NCBI RefSeq assembly: GCF_000143415.4 | Contig: NW_003314300.1 | Location: 104,908 to 168,907 of the forward strand | DNA length: 64,000 nt | Origin: Selaginella moellendorffii | Taxonomy: Eukaryota; Streptophyta; Lycopodiopsida; Selaginellales; Selaginellaceae | Reading direction: 5' to 3' | Part shown: positions 32,101-43,903 of the stretch, piece after piece | How the letters are laid out: each line of letters begins with the position of its first letter | How positions within the stretch are numbered: the first letter of the stretch is position 1 | Translations under genes and position numbers: made by a program | The notes under the pieces: generated by a model | Told to the model about the DNA's origin: nothing | What the model saw: only the letters and a program-made list of their open reading frames with translations | The model's database searches: none

Positions 32101-35100
32101 GGTTTGCATGTTCAACGTCGTTTTCCGTTTTCTAAACCTTGCATTTCAGAACCATCTAATGTACCGGAGTCTCAGATGCCATCGAATTTGGTGGGTTTGC
32201 TTTTGCGGATTGCGCAAAGAACGTCGTCAAATTTCGTATCAGTATCCAACGAGATGATTTCTCTTTTTCTTGTGTTTTTAAATCACAAGAATGGAGAGGA
32301 GAGGTATGAAATTTTCTTTTTCCTTGATTTTTTCTAAACTTCTATTTTCACGTAGTCATTCTCTGACCAAGAATGACTGGAAGACTATATTGAAAGAGTG
32401 GCTGCAGCTTCTTGTTCAACTGAAGAACTTCACAGATCTTTCAAATGGTGTGCTTCTGAAGCAAATATTGGAGGAGAGGTGAGCACCTCACACGTTGAAA
32501 TTCAGTGCCTAACGGCTTCCATTGGCAGGTTTCTGGTTTTCAATGATGCTGATATTCAAAAGAAAACTTTGGACTGCTTATTGAAGTGGAAGGGCTCGTG
32601 CTTGACTACATATAAAGACCATTTGTATAAACTTATGTCTGTGGACACCATACGCGATGAACTTGGATCTTGGAGCATTTCAAAAGAAGATCAGCAAGTG
32701 GCGAATGAGCACAGAACAGAATTGATGCCTGTCCTGGTTAGAATTCTCTATCCTAAGCTGTCCAAACGAAATGCTAAGCTGGGAAAGGTAACCGTTGCAA
32801 AATTCCTCTTGAAGCTCTTACTGACTACTGTCTTTACTGTTTATTCAGTCAGCAAGTCATATGCGTTCTAGCATACTCACCTTCTTATCCTGCCTTGAAG
32901 CTAAGGAGCTGGAGACTTTCTTTTCGCTAATTACTCGTCCACTAGAAGCGGCCTCTTCAAACGTGTTGCTGGCGGTCGACCAAAATGAAATCAAAAGTCC
33001 GATTGACTTGGTGGACAAGAAGAGGGTTGCAGGGTTGCCACACAAAACAAAGGTCGGCTTTCTGCATTTGGTGAAAGACATATTACAAGTTTTCGACGGA
33101 GAACGCATCGAACCATATCTTCCTGCACTGATGGGGATTGTTTTTCGGCTTTTGGAAGCCGCCTCTCTCAGCACGGTGGAGGAAGGTATCTCTGCCGATG
33201 AGAAACCGGTCTCTTCGGGCAAAGATTTGAGAACCCTTTGTCTCAAGGTCGTTTCTCTGCTGCTCAACAACTTTAGCAACGTCAGCCTTGAGCCCAAGTA
33301 TTGGGAGCTGTTCTTTCAAGCAACTGAACGCTCAATCGCTTTATTGAAGGACGAAAATACTGGAGATAAGCCAACAGCATTACTATCGTGCTTTTTAGCA
33401 ATGAGTACGAATGAGGATTACGCTTCTCTTTTGACGACGAACAAGTTGGTGGTGCCTAATATCTTTTCCATTCTGCTCGTGAAAAACTTATCGTCACCAG
33501 TACACATGGCTGTTCTGAGTTTTATTCAAAACTCACTCGGGAGGAAAGGGAAAACAGTGGAACTTAGTGTCTTACCTCATCTGACAGTGTTATTGCAAGG
33601 CCTTACACAGCAACTAGTCAAACAATCTACGAGGTGAGTGTTTCTTTTAATCTCTTTATAGATTCCGACTTATATTTGCTACAGCAAGGATTGGAAAGCA
33701 AAACACTTGAAGGAGCAGCTGCATATCATATTCAGTGTAAGCCCGTACATAAATGATCCTCTACGGGCCTCCGAGTTTCTGGATACATTGTTACCATTTC
33801 TGAAAACAAAGAAGCCTGATCCAGGTAAGGAATTCATAAAGCTGTCGATATTAATTCAAGTATGTCCTTTGCAGAAGTAAGGCTTGAAGTGCTGAAGATT
33901 GTCAGAGAGTTAGGGCATCTTTTCGACCCTTCTTGCGCCTCGAAATGTGTTGAGGCATTGACACCTTTACTGTCATCAGTCGCCTGTAAAACGTCCCGGA
34001 TTATTTTATGTGAAAGCCTTGAGAAACTTGCGGCAGGAGAGCCTTCTTTCGCTTTGATGGTACGTTTGTTCTAATTTTTGGCTATCATTGATATAGTTCA
34101 CTTCGTAGGCTGAAATATTGGTGGACCTGAACTCTATGTCAACTAGCAGACTTGATGAATGCGATTATGAACGCAGACAAGCAGGCTATGAGAAATTGAC
34201 CAGGGAATTTTTGTCTCAAGTCGATTCTCGCCAAGCCTTGCTACTTCTGTCCCACCTTGTTTTCGATTTGGAATCAGAAGATATGCGGTACAACGCATCG
34301 AGCTGCCTGGTTATGTTTGTCAAGGCTACTGGGGAAGGAATCTTCAAAGACACCATCGGTCACGTTGTTCACGAGTTTCTTTTCTCCCGCATTACAGAAT
34401 CGATCAAGTCGGAAAATGCTGCGACACGACGGGTAATATATGAAATGTTACTGGTTACATGTTTTTCTGATGACTCCTTCTGTCTCTCAGGAATGGCTGA
34501 TTGTATTTCGAGAGCTAGTAATCCTCCCAGAAGTTCCAATGTTTTCCGAGTATCGGTGCTTGTGTAGTTCCGATGTGGAAGGGGACTTCTTCAGCAATAT
34601 TATTCATATTCAGGTTGATTCTGTGGCTTCCCACTACTTTCTCTACTAACTTTTGTACCTTACAGCTTCATAGACGGATTAAGGCTATGGCAAAGTTTAG
34701 AGCCGGTTGTACTGATTCCCAGTTTTCCCAAGTGAGTATCTTTCTTTTTCATAAACCAGAAATTTGACAAACTATTCTACAGCGGTCGTTAAGTAAAATA
34801 TTTGCGCCGTTATTTTCGCACTTCCTATTCGAAAGCAAGGATGAAGGCCTTGTAGCTGCAACTCTCGAGACCTTGGGATATATTGCCACACAGTTGCAAT
34901 GGTCTCAAGCTGTCAACCTTGTGACCGACTCCTTTCGCCTTCTCAGGACGAAAAACGAGCACCAAAAGGTCTTGGTGCGGCTGATATGTTTGCTGTTAGA
35001 GCGGACACAATTTTCTCAAATCGGGGACGAAGAAAGCAAGTTTTTGGAGGATAAAGTCCTTCCCCAGCTCTCGAAGCTCATGCTGACTAACGAGTCGGTG

Positions 35101-37904
35101 AACGTTCCTGTGAGTGTCGTGGCCATCAAAGTACTCAAGCTGCTGCCCGAGCAAGCAATTAGAAAACATCTTCCTCAGCTTTTCCAGACTATAACAAATT
35201 TTTTAAAGAGCAGGAGTCAGGAAATTCGCGACGCAGCCAGATCTTCTATTGTCGGCATGGTTGAAGTACTGGGAGCCAAGTACCTCCAATTTACAGTGAA
35301 AATGCTCCACTCTTCTTTGAAACGCGGCTATGAGAAGCACGTCCTGGGATACACCTTAAACACCATTCTGATCAGACTTATTCCGACGCTTCGGGTGGGG
35401 GACATCGATTACTGCTTGGAAGACATGCTGAAAATTCTGGAGGAAGAGGTTTTTGGCGAGGTGGCCGCAGAGAAGGAGGTGGAAGCTCTAGCAAGAAAAA
35501 TGAAGGAAAGGAAGCAGGCACGCTCGTATGACAGCTTCCGGCTTATAGCTCAGGTGATGACTTTCGACACTCACATCCATCGGCTTCTACAATCTATCAG
35601 AGAAAAAACCAGCTCTTCTCTCAAGGTTCTTGCGAAGGTTCAGTTGGTTCTTAAGAATGTCACAGCAGGGATTCAGGAAAACTCGTCGGCTACTGATCCA
35701 CAGGTTTTAGTCTTTGTACGCGAGCTTGTAGAGGAGTTGTTTAAGCCAAAGCCTGACGTGACTACGACCGGTGACGATGGCAACTCTTTGCATATACTCG
35801 CTGAGTTCGCGTTAAACTTATTGCACGACAGGTTAAGGCGCATCCAGCCAACGCCAGAGGAAGTGTCTACGCTCGATTCTTTTGTTCCGCTACTCGCGAA
35901 GTGCCTATCCGTGAAGTACACCGGCGTTATATCCGAGTCTATGAGATGCTTGAGCATTCTGCTAAAGCTGCCGCTATCAACTATCACTTCGGCTGGAGGA
36001 GCGATCGTAAGCTCAGTTTTTTCACTCGCTGGCAGTTCCTCGACTACTGACAGCCCGCTCATGCAAGCCTGCATGAAGCTTTTATCTGTTATCTTACGGC
36101 ACTGCAAGAGCGTAACCTTGTCGAAGGCTCAAGTACACGATCTTCTGCGTTTGAACATCTTCGTGGAGATTGAGAAACAGAGTGCCCAGTGTTTATCGTT
36201 ACTGAAGGCAGTGGTCGCAAGGAAGCTTGTAGTACCCGAGATTTATGACTTGATGACAAGAGTTCAGAAGCTGATGATTACCAGTCAGTATCCGTCCACT
36301 CGACAGCGGTGCAGTGAGATTCTACTACAGTTCTTGCTCGACTATCCACTCGCTGCGAAGCGCTTACAACGTCATATTGATTTTTTGCTGGGAAATCTCG
36401 GGTAAACTTTCTTTATCCTTGTTTCAAGTTGGTGATTCACGTTTTCTTTTCTGTATTTAAATCAGGTATGAACATGTCACTGGTAGGGAAGCAGCACTCG
36501 AGATGCTACATACAATCATCGTGAAGTTTCCTGACCCAGTTTTGATGGAGCAAGCTGAAAGCTTTTTCCTGACGCTGATCACCAGGCTAGCCAATGACAA
36601 AGACGACAACGTTCAGGTTCTATTGCAGACAGTTCTAAGAATCCTCATGGAACGCGTAGGAGCACAAATGCTCGAGCAAATGAAAGGATACTTGCTGTCT
36701 TGGATGAAAAGTGAAAAACAAGGCCTTTGGTTGCCGGCTACACAGGTAAAGCATATCGTGAAGGGCATGTGGTCTAAACTTTCCGTTTCTTTCAGGCCAC
36801 CGGGATACTTGTGGCTGTTATGGACAAGAATTTTGAACGTCACTTAAACGATTTCTGGCCTGCGATTATAACGATATTGGAGCAGTCGGCGGAGGCTCAT
36901 TGGAAAGAAAGCTTTCACATACTACTATTGATTGAGAAAGTATTCCAACGATTTCCCAGTCGTTTATCACAGGTAGATGGTTTGTTCCCTATCGTTTTTA
37001 TGCTTACCAAGTTCTTTTAGGAAACATGGACAACAATCCAAGATTTCTTACTGCACGGACATGTCTCAGTGCGAACCGTGTCCGCACGATTATTTGGTTC
37101 TTATCTCGAAAACGATGACGCCTCCTTGCTCAACGATTTGAGATGGCTGTTTCTTTTTGGGGCCATATGCTGTGAGCAAATGGCGTCGGATGTCTTCGAC
37201 GAAGAGCTAGGTGGTCATGTTGTGAAGAACTTGACAACAGTGGCTGCGTCCTTAAGCGTCGCCTCCCTGAAGCTGGATGACATGCAGGACGAAAGAGTGA
37301 CCAAGGCATTGACAATGTTAAGGCAGAAAGCGGGAACGATGGACCAGCTCAGTAAGACACTGACCAAAAACGATCCTCTTACTCTCTTTCTTCGGAGGCT
37401 TGAGAGAGTTTCTTTCGAGGGCTCACAGGTATGCTATTGTTTCTCTCCAGGAGCTGTTGCTTGACTATTGGATGTTTGATGCAGGCGAAGTGTGTGTTGA
37501 CGTGGTACACATCTTTAGTGAGTCGACTTGGAAGAGAAGCGTCAGCCGCGTATTTGCCAAATATACTTAGTCCCTTGCTGAAAGTGGAACGTTCGACTGC
37601 TCCAGGTTATCTAGTTACTTGATCTGGCTTTGGTTTCTAAATTCTGCTCTGTGCTACAGCGGACCTGAGAGCATTCGCCGAGGGAGTTCGGGAGGAGATT
37701 CGGGAGCTTGTAGGACCCGAGAGTTTTGCGACGGCCTACAATCAAGTCTCTCTTGACGTAATGCAACGCAAGGATAACCGCAAGCGTGCAAAATCCATCG
37801 CGGCATTGGTAGACCCCGAGAAAACCGCCAGGAAAAAGATCAAGCTGGGCCAGAAGAGAGGCGCACAGAAGAAGAGGAAACGCATCGACTACAGAAAGAC
37901 GTAA
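29164..37904 (+). CDS. UTP20: UTP20/DRIM-like U3 snoRNP-associated ribosome biogenesis factor
   Basis: Twenty-nine exons, 2,421 aa: 29164-29220, 29277-29402, 29456-29610, 29660-29704, 29755-29830, 29881-29954, 30008-30114, 30166-30348, 30403-30630, 30685-30883, 30937-31011, 31061-31537, 31593-31755, 31810-32101, 32150-32303, 32356-32478, 32529-32787, 32849-33633, 33685-33824, 33875-34059, 34109-34432, 34491-34613, 34666-34731, 34783-36401, 36466-36745, 36796-36972, 37021-37428, 37485-37605, 37660-37904. The N-terminus is a basic nuclear-localisation-like run (MAGRRKRSKSPEKRRNRF). The family core includes DIQKKTLDCLLKWKGSCLT, EHRTELMPVLVRILYPKLSK and DFFSNIIHIQLHRRIKAMAK. The tail (DPEKTARKKIKLGQKRGAQK, then KKRKR) is the usual basic end. 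UTP20 is a nucleolar helical-repeat scaffold of the SSU processome needed for 18S rRNA maturation. Introns are 46-64 nt. Confidence 0.95.
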
Positions 37905-39489
37905 GCTATAAGCAGCCTTTTCGTCTCATCCAAACTAATCACTTTCGGATAGGTGACTTGGAAGAAGTTAAGCGTCATATCAGGTGGATGGATGATCCTT
38001 CCAAGCAAGAAAGTTACGCAACGATTACGATGGTCGCGAGTTACATCACTCACTCGAGATCGTTTCAAGAGAGAAGTCAACAAGATTGTCTCGAGGGAAT
38101 GTAAGTTATGCGATGCCACTGTGAGTATCTGCCTAGCTACGAGCCTATAGTTCTAACTCTTGGCCATTCCAGATCTATGGAAAGTACCAGTACTGAAGAA
38201 CAAAAACGGGCTCAACGGCATCATCTATATCGCATGGACAATGACTGACTCCTGTGATGGCTCGAGCAAGAAAAAGTCTTTATAGACTTTGAAGGCTCCG
38301 GGTAACGGGCCCTTCGCTCGCTCGTCGCGAGTGAGTGAGTTGTAAATCTCAATCACGTCACAGGTTTAGATCGATCGATCGATGGAGCGGGCGATCGAGC
38401 AAAGCAAAAGCAAAGCAAAAAAGTATGAGAGAAATAAATAGACAACACCAAATGATGGTGATGGTGGGCTTGTTTTCGTGCCACCCACACATTGACGTAG
38501 AAAATAGCTAGCAACTTCACACCCGCTTCTTGAAAAAAACTGACCACCAAAAGAAATATAGACACAAAAGTAGAAACAATTGCATGACATTTACCCAGGC
38601 CCAACCATGTGAATGCCAATCATGCAAACCACATGAAAATATATTATCCGCATATCCTATGACGCAATCGCCGCCGTTGGTCGCTTGCTTAATATAAACG
38701 CCACGTGTCGGGCGCCAGGTGCCACGTGGCAGACGTACGGTGAGATTCCGCCTCCGAGACTTTTGGGATTTTTGGCCCGGCGTACGGAACGCGCTCATCC
38801 GTGAAGAGTTTACCGGCGGTATAAGCAGGCGCCTGTTTTAACCAATTATAGGCTGGACATTTACCGGAGCTTACAGAGAGTGGGGCCAGTAGTTTTTAAG
38901 GGGCTATTAAATATTACTACTTTGACGGGCGCCCGTCGCTATTTGCTTACAGAGTGGCCGCGCTGTGCTCTCTCTCTCTTTCTCTCTCTCGTTACCTAGC
39001 AGTGTGTGTTCTTCGCCGCTAATCCTTTTGGGGAGCGCCATAGCTCTTGTCTTCTCTCACTGTCGCGGCGCCTGCGAGGAGGCGTGAATGCGACCGGAGA
39101 TCTTCCAGTTCTATCTCCTGCCGCTGCTGCCGCTGGAGCTCTAGGCGCCGATCAGGAGCATCCGCCGCCGGCATTCTCGCGTAATCTCCAGGTATCGCGT
39201 CAATGCGGGCTTGAATCGGCATTCTCTCGGCGTCGCCAGGTACACAGCTCTCGGATCCATGCCGTCTCGAAAATCTCTACAGGGTTTTGGTGTCGCAGAT
39301 GAAGGGATTGGAGGTTCTCGGGGCTTGAGGAGGCGGATTATCGCATCCAAGGCGCCAGGTACTTGCAGATCTGCCCGCATTTCGCTTCTCATGCATCCGG
39401 AGTGACAGGATCGATCAACCATCGCTTGTTTTGTCGTGTTTTTGTCACGGCAGAGACCTAATTCCTGTGTTCTTCAGTGCGGGTTTGCG
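37905..39489. other. UTP20 3' region, intergenic DNA and IQD 5' leader
   Basis: A GT-AG pair at 37901-37952 spans the UTP20 stop codon. Removing it gives the same last residue and a TGA stop instead of TAA. A second likely intron, 38121-38172, would lie in the 3' UTR. About 38340-38940 is intergenic with a G-box pair. From about 38960, a CT-rich leader (TCTCTCTCTTTCTCTCTC) precedes the IQD start; the leader is long and could contain an intron, which I could not define. Confidence 0.5.
38702..38731. promoter_or_regulatory. Paired G-boxes upstream of the IQD gene
   Basis: CACGTG occurs at 38702-38707 and 38723-38728. The second lies in the perfect palindrome TGCCACGTGGCA (38720-38731). G-boxes bind plant bZIP and bHLH factors (ABA or light responses). 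They sit about 250 bp upstream of the CT-rich leader, a normal promoter position. Confidence 0.6.
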
Positions 39490-41515
39490 ATGGGGAAGTC
39501 CGCGAGATGGATCAAGAAAGTTCTCGGCCTCAAGAAGAAATCCTCGTCCAAGGAGAAGACGCCCTCGAAGTCGTCAGAGAAAACACCGGCAAAGCCATCG
39601 GATAGTGAGTTTGTACGTACTCGTTTGTCTCTCTTCGATCATCGTTCTATCGCTTTGATTAATGCTCTTTGTTTTTCTCTTTGGTTTCCCAGGTTGTCCC
39701 GACGAAGCCCATCTTTAATGAAATTCCGCAAGTGGTTCCTGTGCAGCCACCATCTCCAATTGAGCCCGTGCATGCGAAGAAGGAAGATCCGCCTCCTCCC
39801 CGTGCTGATCTATGCATATGCCCACCAGTGAAACTCGATCGGCAGATACAGTGCACGGATGAATCCGTTGAGGAGTCTGCCGAAGAACTTAATCATGCAT
39901 CTCGCGAGGACCCGGAGCTCGATGTCGTGGACGATGATATCTTCCAGAAAGTTATCAGCAAGGAGGATCTCGCGGCTGTGAAAGTCCAAAAGGCTTTTCG
40001 AAGCTATCTGGTACGTTATGTCCATTTTCTTGTTCCTATTTGTTTCAACGTTTGTTTCTCGTAGGCTCGGCGGGCACTTCATGCTTTAAGAGGTCTGATC
40101 AGGCTACAGGCTTTGGCTCGCGGTCATGCTGTGCGTAGAGAGGCTGCGGCAGCTTTAAAATGCGTGCAAGCGATTGTTCGCGTCCAAGCCATTTTCCGAG
40201 GCCGGCAGGTTCGACTATCGGAGGAAGGCCAGGCAATCAAGTATCTTCTCCAACGTTACAGGCAGCTCACAGAAGACTCCTGGCAATTAGCGGTGAGTTA
40301 TTCCTACACAGTTAATGGTTTTCCTGAAGTTTCCAGTATTTCAGGACCACAAACCATACAAGGGGATTTACCGCGTCAGCAGCAACACAAAGAATGCAGA
40401 TCAAGCAATGCAACGACAGGTGAGCATGTTTTCCTATAGATACCGGAAGCTAATGGTTTTTAATGCAGCGGGAATGGAAAAAGTCGAGGAAGCAACCATT
40501 GTACATCGACTCGGCGCTGGAGTCTGGCTCCGGATGGGGATGGCTGCAGCGTTGGACACTCGCTCGGCCATGGGCAATGACCGACGGCGTGGACATCCCG
40601 GAACAAAGCCCAAGACAGCACAAACAGGAGCTTCCAACGCAAGTCAAATCTTCGCCTTCGTATCCGCCTGACACGATCGCAGAGAAAAGCGAGACGTATC
40701 CAACGCCGGAACTAAACTCACACCAACACCCACGCCCGGCGGCCCAGGACGTGGTACACGACGAGCCCGCGAAAGAAGGTCCCATTGCGGAATACACCGA
40801 ACCAAGAACCTCCGACGCTCCTCATATCGACGAAGACTCACCAGAGCTCTACGACGCCACCGAGACGCTCTCTCCGCCAGCTGAGAATGACCACACCAAC
40901 GGCCACGAGGTCGACCACGGTAACGGACATGACGAGTACCCGGACGAAGACCAAGCTTTTGGAGAAGAAGAGGAAGCGTTGGATCAGGACAATGGCCGCC
41001 ACCACCACCATCAGGACGAGGATGACAACGAAGAAGAAGAGGAGGAAGAAGAAGAAGAGGAAGGCACAGCTCGCATCGCTCGGGCCGAGGATTCGACCAA
41101 GCAGGGATACTTTTCACCGAAAGTTGAGAACAACATAGACAACGCTACTACTCCTCACCGAACGCGCGTTCCATCATACATGGCAGCGACGCAATCGGCC
41201 AAGGCCAAGGTCCGCGGCCAGAGTCCCAAGAGCGCGTCACCGACGGAGACGGGGAAGAGGAGGTTCTCCATCCCTGGACCGAATAGCACCAAGGCGAGCT
41301 ATGGCGAAGCTCCTCCACGGAGGCTTTCACTTCCAGGAGGTCCCAATGGCAACGACACTAGCCCGAGAAGGCACTCTCTTTCCAATGGCCGGCTTCCAGA
41401 GATGGTTCGCTCGCCACAGCCGCGCGCTTCGATTGGCAAGGCAAAAGCTGGTGATGGTCGCGATGGTGGCGCTGTGAGGAGATCTACTGAAATGCGGAGG
41501 TCGTTCAAGTTTTAA
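39490..41515 (+). CDS. IQ67-domain (IQD) calmodulin-binding protein
   Basis: Five exons (39490-39612, 39693-40010, 40065-40292, 40345-40419, 40469-41515) encode 596 aa. The N-terminus MGKSARWIKKVLGLKKKSSS is the standard IQD start. The IQ67 domain (about residues 132-205) contains successive IQ-like motifs: AAVKVQKAFRSYLARRALHA, LIRLQALARGHAVRREAA and VQAIVRVQAIFRGRQVRLSE. The exon junction after RSYL is the conserved intron position of the family. Near the C-terminus are a DUF4005 segment (VPSYMAATQSAKAKVRGQSP) and a Ser/Arg-rich tail ending in RRSFKF. An unusual low-complexity block, HHHHQDEDD followed by about 13 Glu, sits mid-protein. IQD proteins bind calmodulin and microtubules or the plasma membrane and shape cells. 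Upstream ATGs in the leader are out of frame. Confidence 0.95.
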
Positions 41516-42140
41516 AGAAGAGCTCTCATCCTCTCTGTCGATCTAAACTTCAATACTACACGAAAGTAAGCTTGGTAAGTGAGGTTTTTGGTTTCGCCAT
41601 CTTTTTCTCGTTTCATTTTCTTTTGAGAAATGTTTCTGGTTTTAAAATAATTTTACACAATCTAACTGATTAATAGTTGATTAGTATAATTACCTTGACT
41701 ACAGTCCCTAAAACACCATCTCAAGAGTCACTTCAATTCATGTCTTTGTGTCTTTGTTTGGAAGACACAATCATAGACTAGTGACGTTTCTCCTCGTCCA
41801 ACATGGTACGTCAGAAGCTAAACGTCGGTTTAGGGTTTTACACATACATATATACATATATATAAATATACATACATATATATATGGTCTAAATCAACAA
41901 TTAGATTCTAGAATATACAAATATATTCTAGGTTTCTTTAGAATCACAAAAAATTTTGGAGATAATAAACTTGAAACAAAATCCAAACACTAAGAATAAT
42001 TTATTAATAAACAACATATTTTTTAATTAGATACTTTTGCTTTATTGTCAAATAAAAACGAACTTAAAAGTTCGACATTTTAAATTGAGTACTTATAAGA
42101 CTCAAGAATTTTTTTTAAATGTATATTCGATAGTGAAATA
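41516..42140. other. IQD 3' UTR and AT-rich spacer
   Basis: AT-rich sequence with an irregular CATATATA tract at about 41841-41886. No gene or clear element seen. Composition changes sharply from the GC-balanced IQD exon to AT-rich DNA here. Confidence 0.5.
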
Positions 42141-43007
42141 ATGAGTAGTTTAATATCAATTTCATCTATAATCATTTTATTCAAAATAGGAGTTTCTCAA
42201 GATACTAATTTTGAAACAGGTGATCTTGATGTTTTAAGTGAAGAAGTATTGAATACTATTTTTCAAGTTATTCATGCTGCAATTAATTCTATACCAAATG
42301 GTATACTTCCAAGAGATCAATGGGTATATGGATCTTTAGGTATTACAAATCCAGATTTAACAACCACAAACATTGAATATGGTGTTTTTATTTTAGAAAC
42401 AGTTGCACAACTTTGTGGTTCAAATAATGAACGTGGTGGAGAAGATGTAGGCTCTATCATTAGAAACACATTGACAAATATTTTAGAAGAATCCTATAAT
42501 GATTTCATAAACTTTGCTGCATCTTCTATAACTATAACTACTGAACATTTTGTTATATTTTATTACATTATACCTCGTAGTCATCAAATACTTGCAATGA
42601 GAAATTTTAGGTGTAACATTTTAATAAATATGTTAATAAGTGGGTATACTAATATGCCAAACCAGTATTTATTATCAGCACATTTCCTAGTTTCTTTAAA
42701 TCATAAAGCATATTTATACTTAAGTAGTGATTGTACTCTAATATTATATACTAAAAATATAAGTTTATGGTTTGCAAAAATAACAAAAAAAGGTAATAAT
42801 TGTGTATTAAGATTACAAGAAGATGGAAATTTAGTTTTATATTCTTCTAATAAAAAAAGTATTTGGGCTTCTGGTACTTATTGTAAGTATTATAATTGCT
42901 ATGAAAATTCACACTTAGAATTACAAAATAATTGTAATTTAGTTTTATATTTCTCATATCAAAGGACATTTAGCACTAAATCAGTAAAAAGAAAAGTTTG
43001 GGATTAA
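42141..43007 (+). CDS. Secreted B-lectin (GNA-like) domain protein, very AT-rich
   Basis: Uninterrupted 288-codon frame from ATG 42141 to TAA. The first 20 residues (MSSLISISSIIILFKIGVSQ) look like a signal peptide. Residues about 21-165 form a domain I do not recognise. Residues about 170-280 resemble a bulb-type mannose-binding lectin: the sugar-site pattern Q-x-D-x-N-x-V-x-Y is intact at 226-234 (QEDGNLVLY) and degenerate at 194-203 (LSSDCTLILY) and 261-270 (LQNNCNLVLY, Asp to Asn). It could bind mannose-type glycans outside the cell, if expressed. Codon use is extremely A/T-ending, unlike every other gene here, and it lies just beyond the 3' side of a decayed Helitron, with no intron. It may be a young or transferred gene, or passenger DNA of the transposon block. 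Confidence 0.7.
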   Translation: MSSLISISSIIILFKIGVSQDTNFETGDLDVLSEEVLNTIFQVIHAAINSIPNGILPRDQWVYGSLGITNPDLTTTNIEYGVFILETVAQLCGSNNERGGEDVGSIIRNTLTNILEESYNDFINFAASSITITTEHFVIFYYIIPRSHQILAMRNFRCNILINMLISGYTNMPNQYLLSAHFLVSLNHKAYLYLSSDCTLILYTKNISLWFAKITKKGNNCVLRLQEDGNLVLYSSNKKSIWASGTYCKYYNCYENSHLELQNNCNLVLYFSYQRTFSTKSVKRKVWD

Positions 43008-43340
43008 AAATAATTGAATATTTTAACAAAATCAATCTATTTAAAATGAGCCAAATCTTTTACCTCTTTCTACTTATAATTTTGGATATAGTATAGCAAG
43101 AAATTTGTGATTGCGGTTTTGGGGGGGAGGTAGTGTATATAGGGTGGGTGGCTTGGCAAAACAATTTGCAAACCTGCAAAATATATAAAAAAAAAACACA
43201 TGTATGCTTAAATTTTTGTAATATACATGTTTAACTCATAAAATAATATTTTGAGCAGAACTTTTTTCTTACACATTAGCATGCATTAGTGCATACCATA
43301 TATGCATTAAATATTGCCCAAGAAATGCTGGGTGGTTTAA

Positions 43341-43366
43341 AAAGAGGTTTTATATAAAACCTCTTT
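43341..43366. repeat. Perfect 26-nt palindrome
   Basis: AAAGAGGTTTT and its complement meet at a central TATA with no mismatch. It lies near the downstream end of the minus-strand Helitron helicase relic, where a Helitron 3' hairpin would be expected. No CTRR terminus was found next to it, so the link is tentative. Confidence 0.5.
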
Positions 43367-43429
43367 ATAAACTGTTGATTGTAAAAACAAAAAGATCTTG
43401 AGAAAAGAGGCAACCCTAATGTGTGGTGT

Positions 43430-43864
43430 TTGGAACTTTAATTCTAAATCTATGTTGTGTTGTGCATTTTAATAAAGCCATATAATACTGTCCATGAGTG
43501 AAAACTATGTGGGGCAAATAAACTTCAACTTAGTCAAATGTCTATCTTTGGCATTTAAAGATTACCCAAATGGATTTGAAATTGCCTTTCGGATATTTGA
43601 ATGGAATTTTTGTATTTGATGGCATTAGTGTGATATGTGGGATAAAAACTCTGGTCTCTTTAAATTGCCACATCATAATTTCACAATTTAAAACATTTTG
43701 TAGTGCATTTTTTAGGATGATACAGATGGAGACATATTCCTTAGCAAGATAAAAATAGCATCTTATATGAAAGAGTTTATGTGGTGGGAGACTGGAAGGT
43801 GTGATAGAATTTAGAAATTCTGTTGAAAAGGTTTTAGGATATTCAGTGTCAACAAAATCAACAC

Positions 43865-43903
<39 letters not shown>

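Noticed and set aside
37953-38150. Separate small gene after UTP20
   Set aside because: A 50-codon open stretch exists, but it has no start context or family match and fits a spliced UTP20 3' UTR better.
38395-38430. AAAGCAAAAGCAAAGCAAAAAAG tract as a regulatory element
   Set aside because: Simple A-rich repeat with no recognised function.
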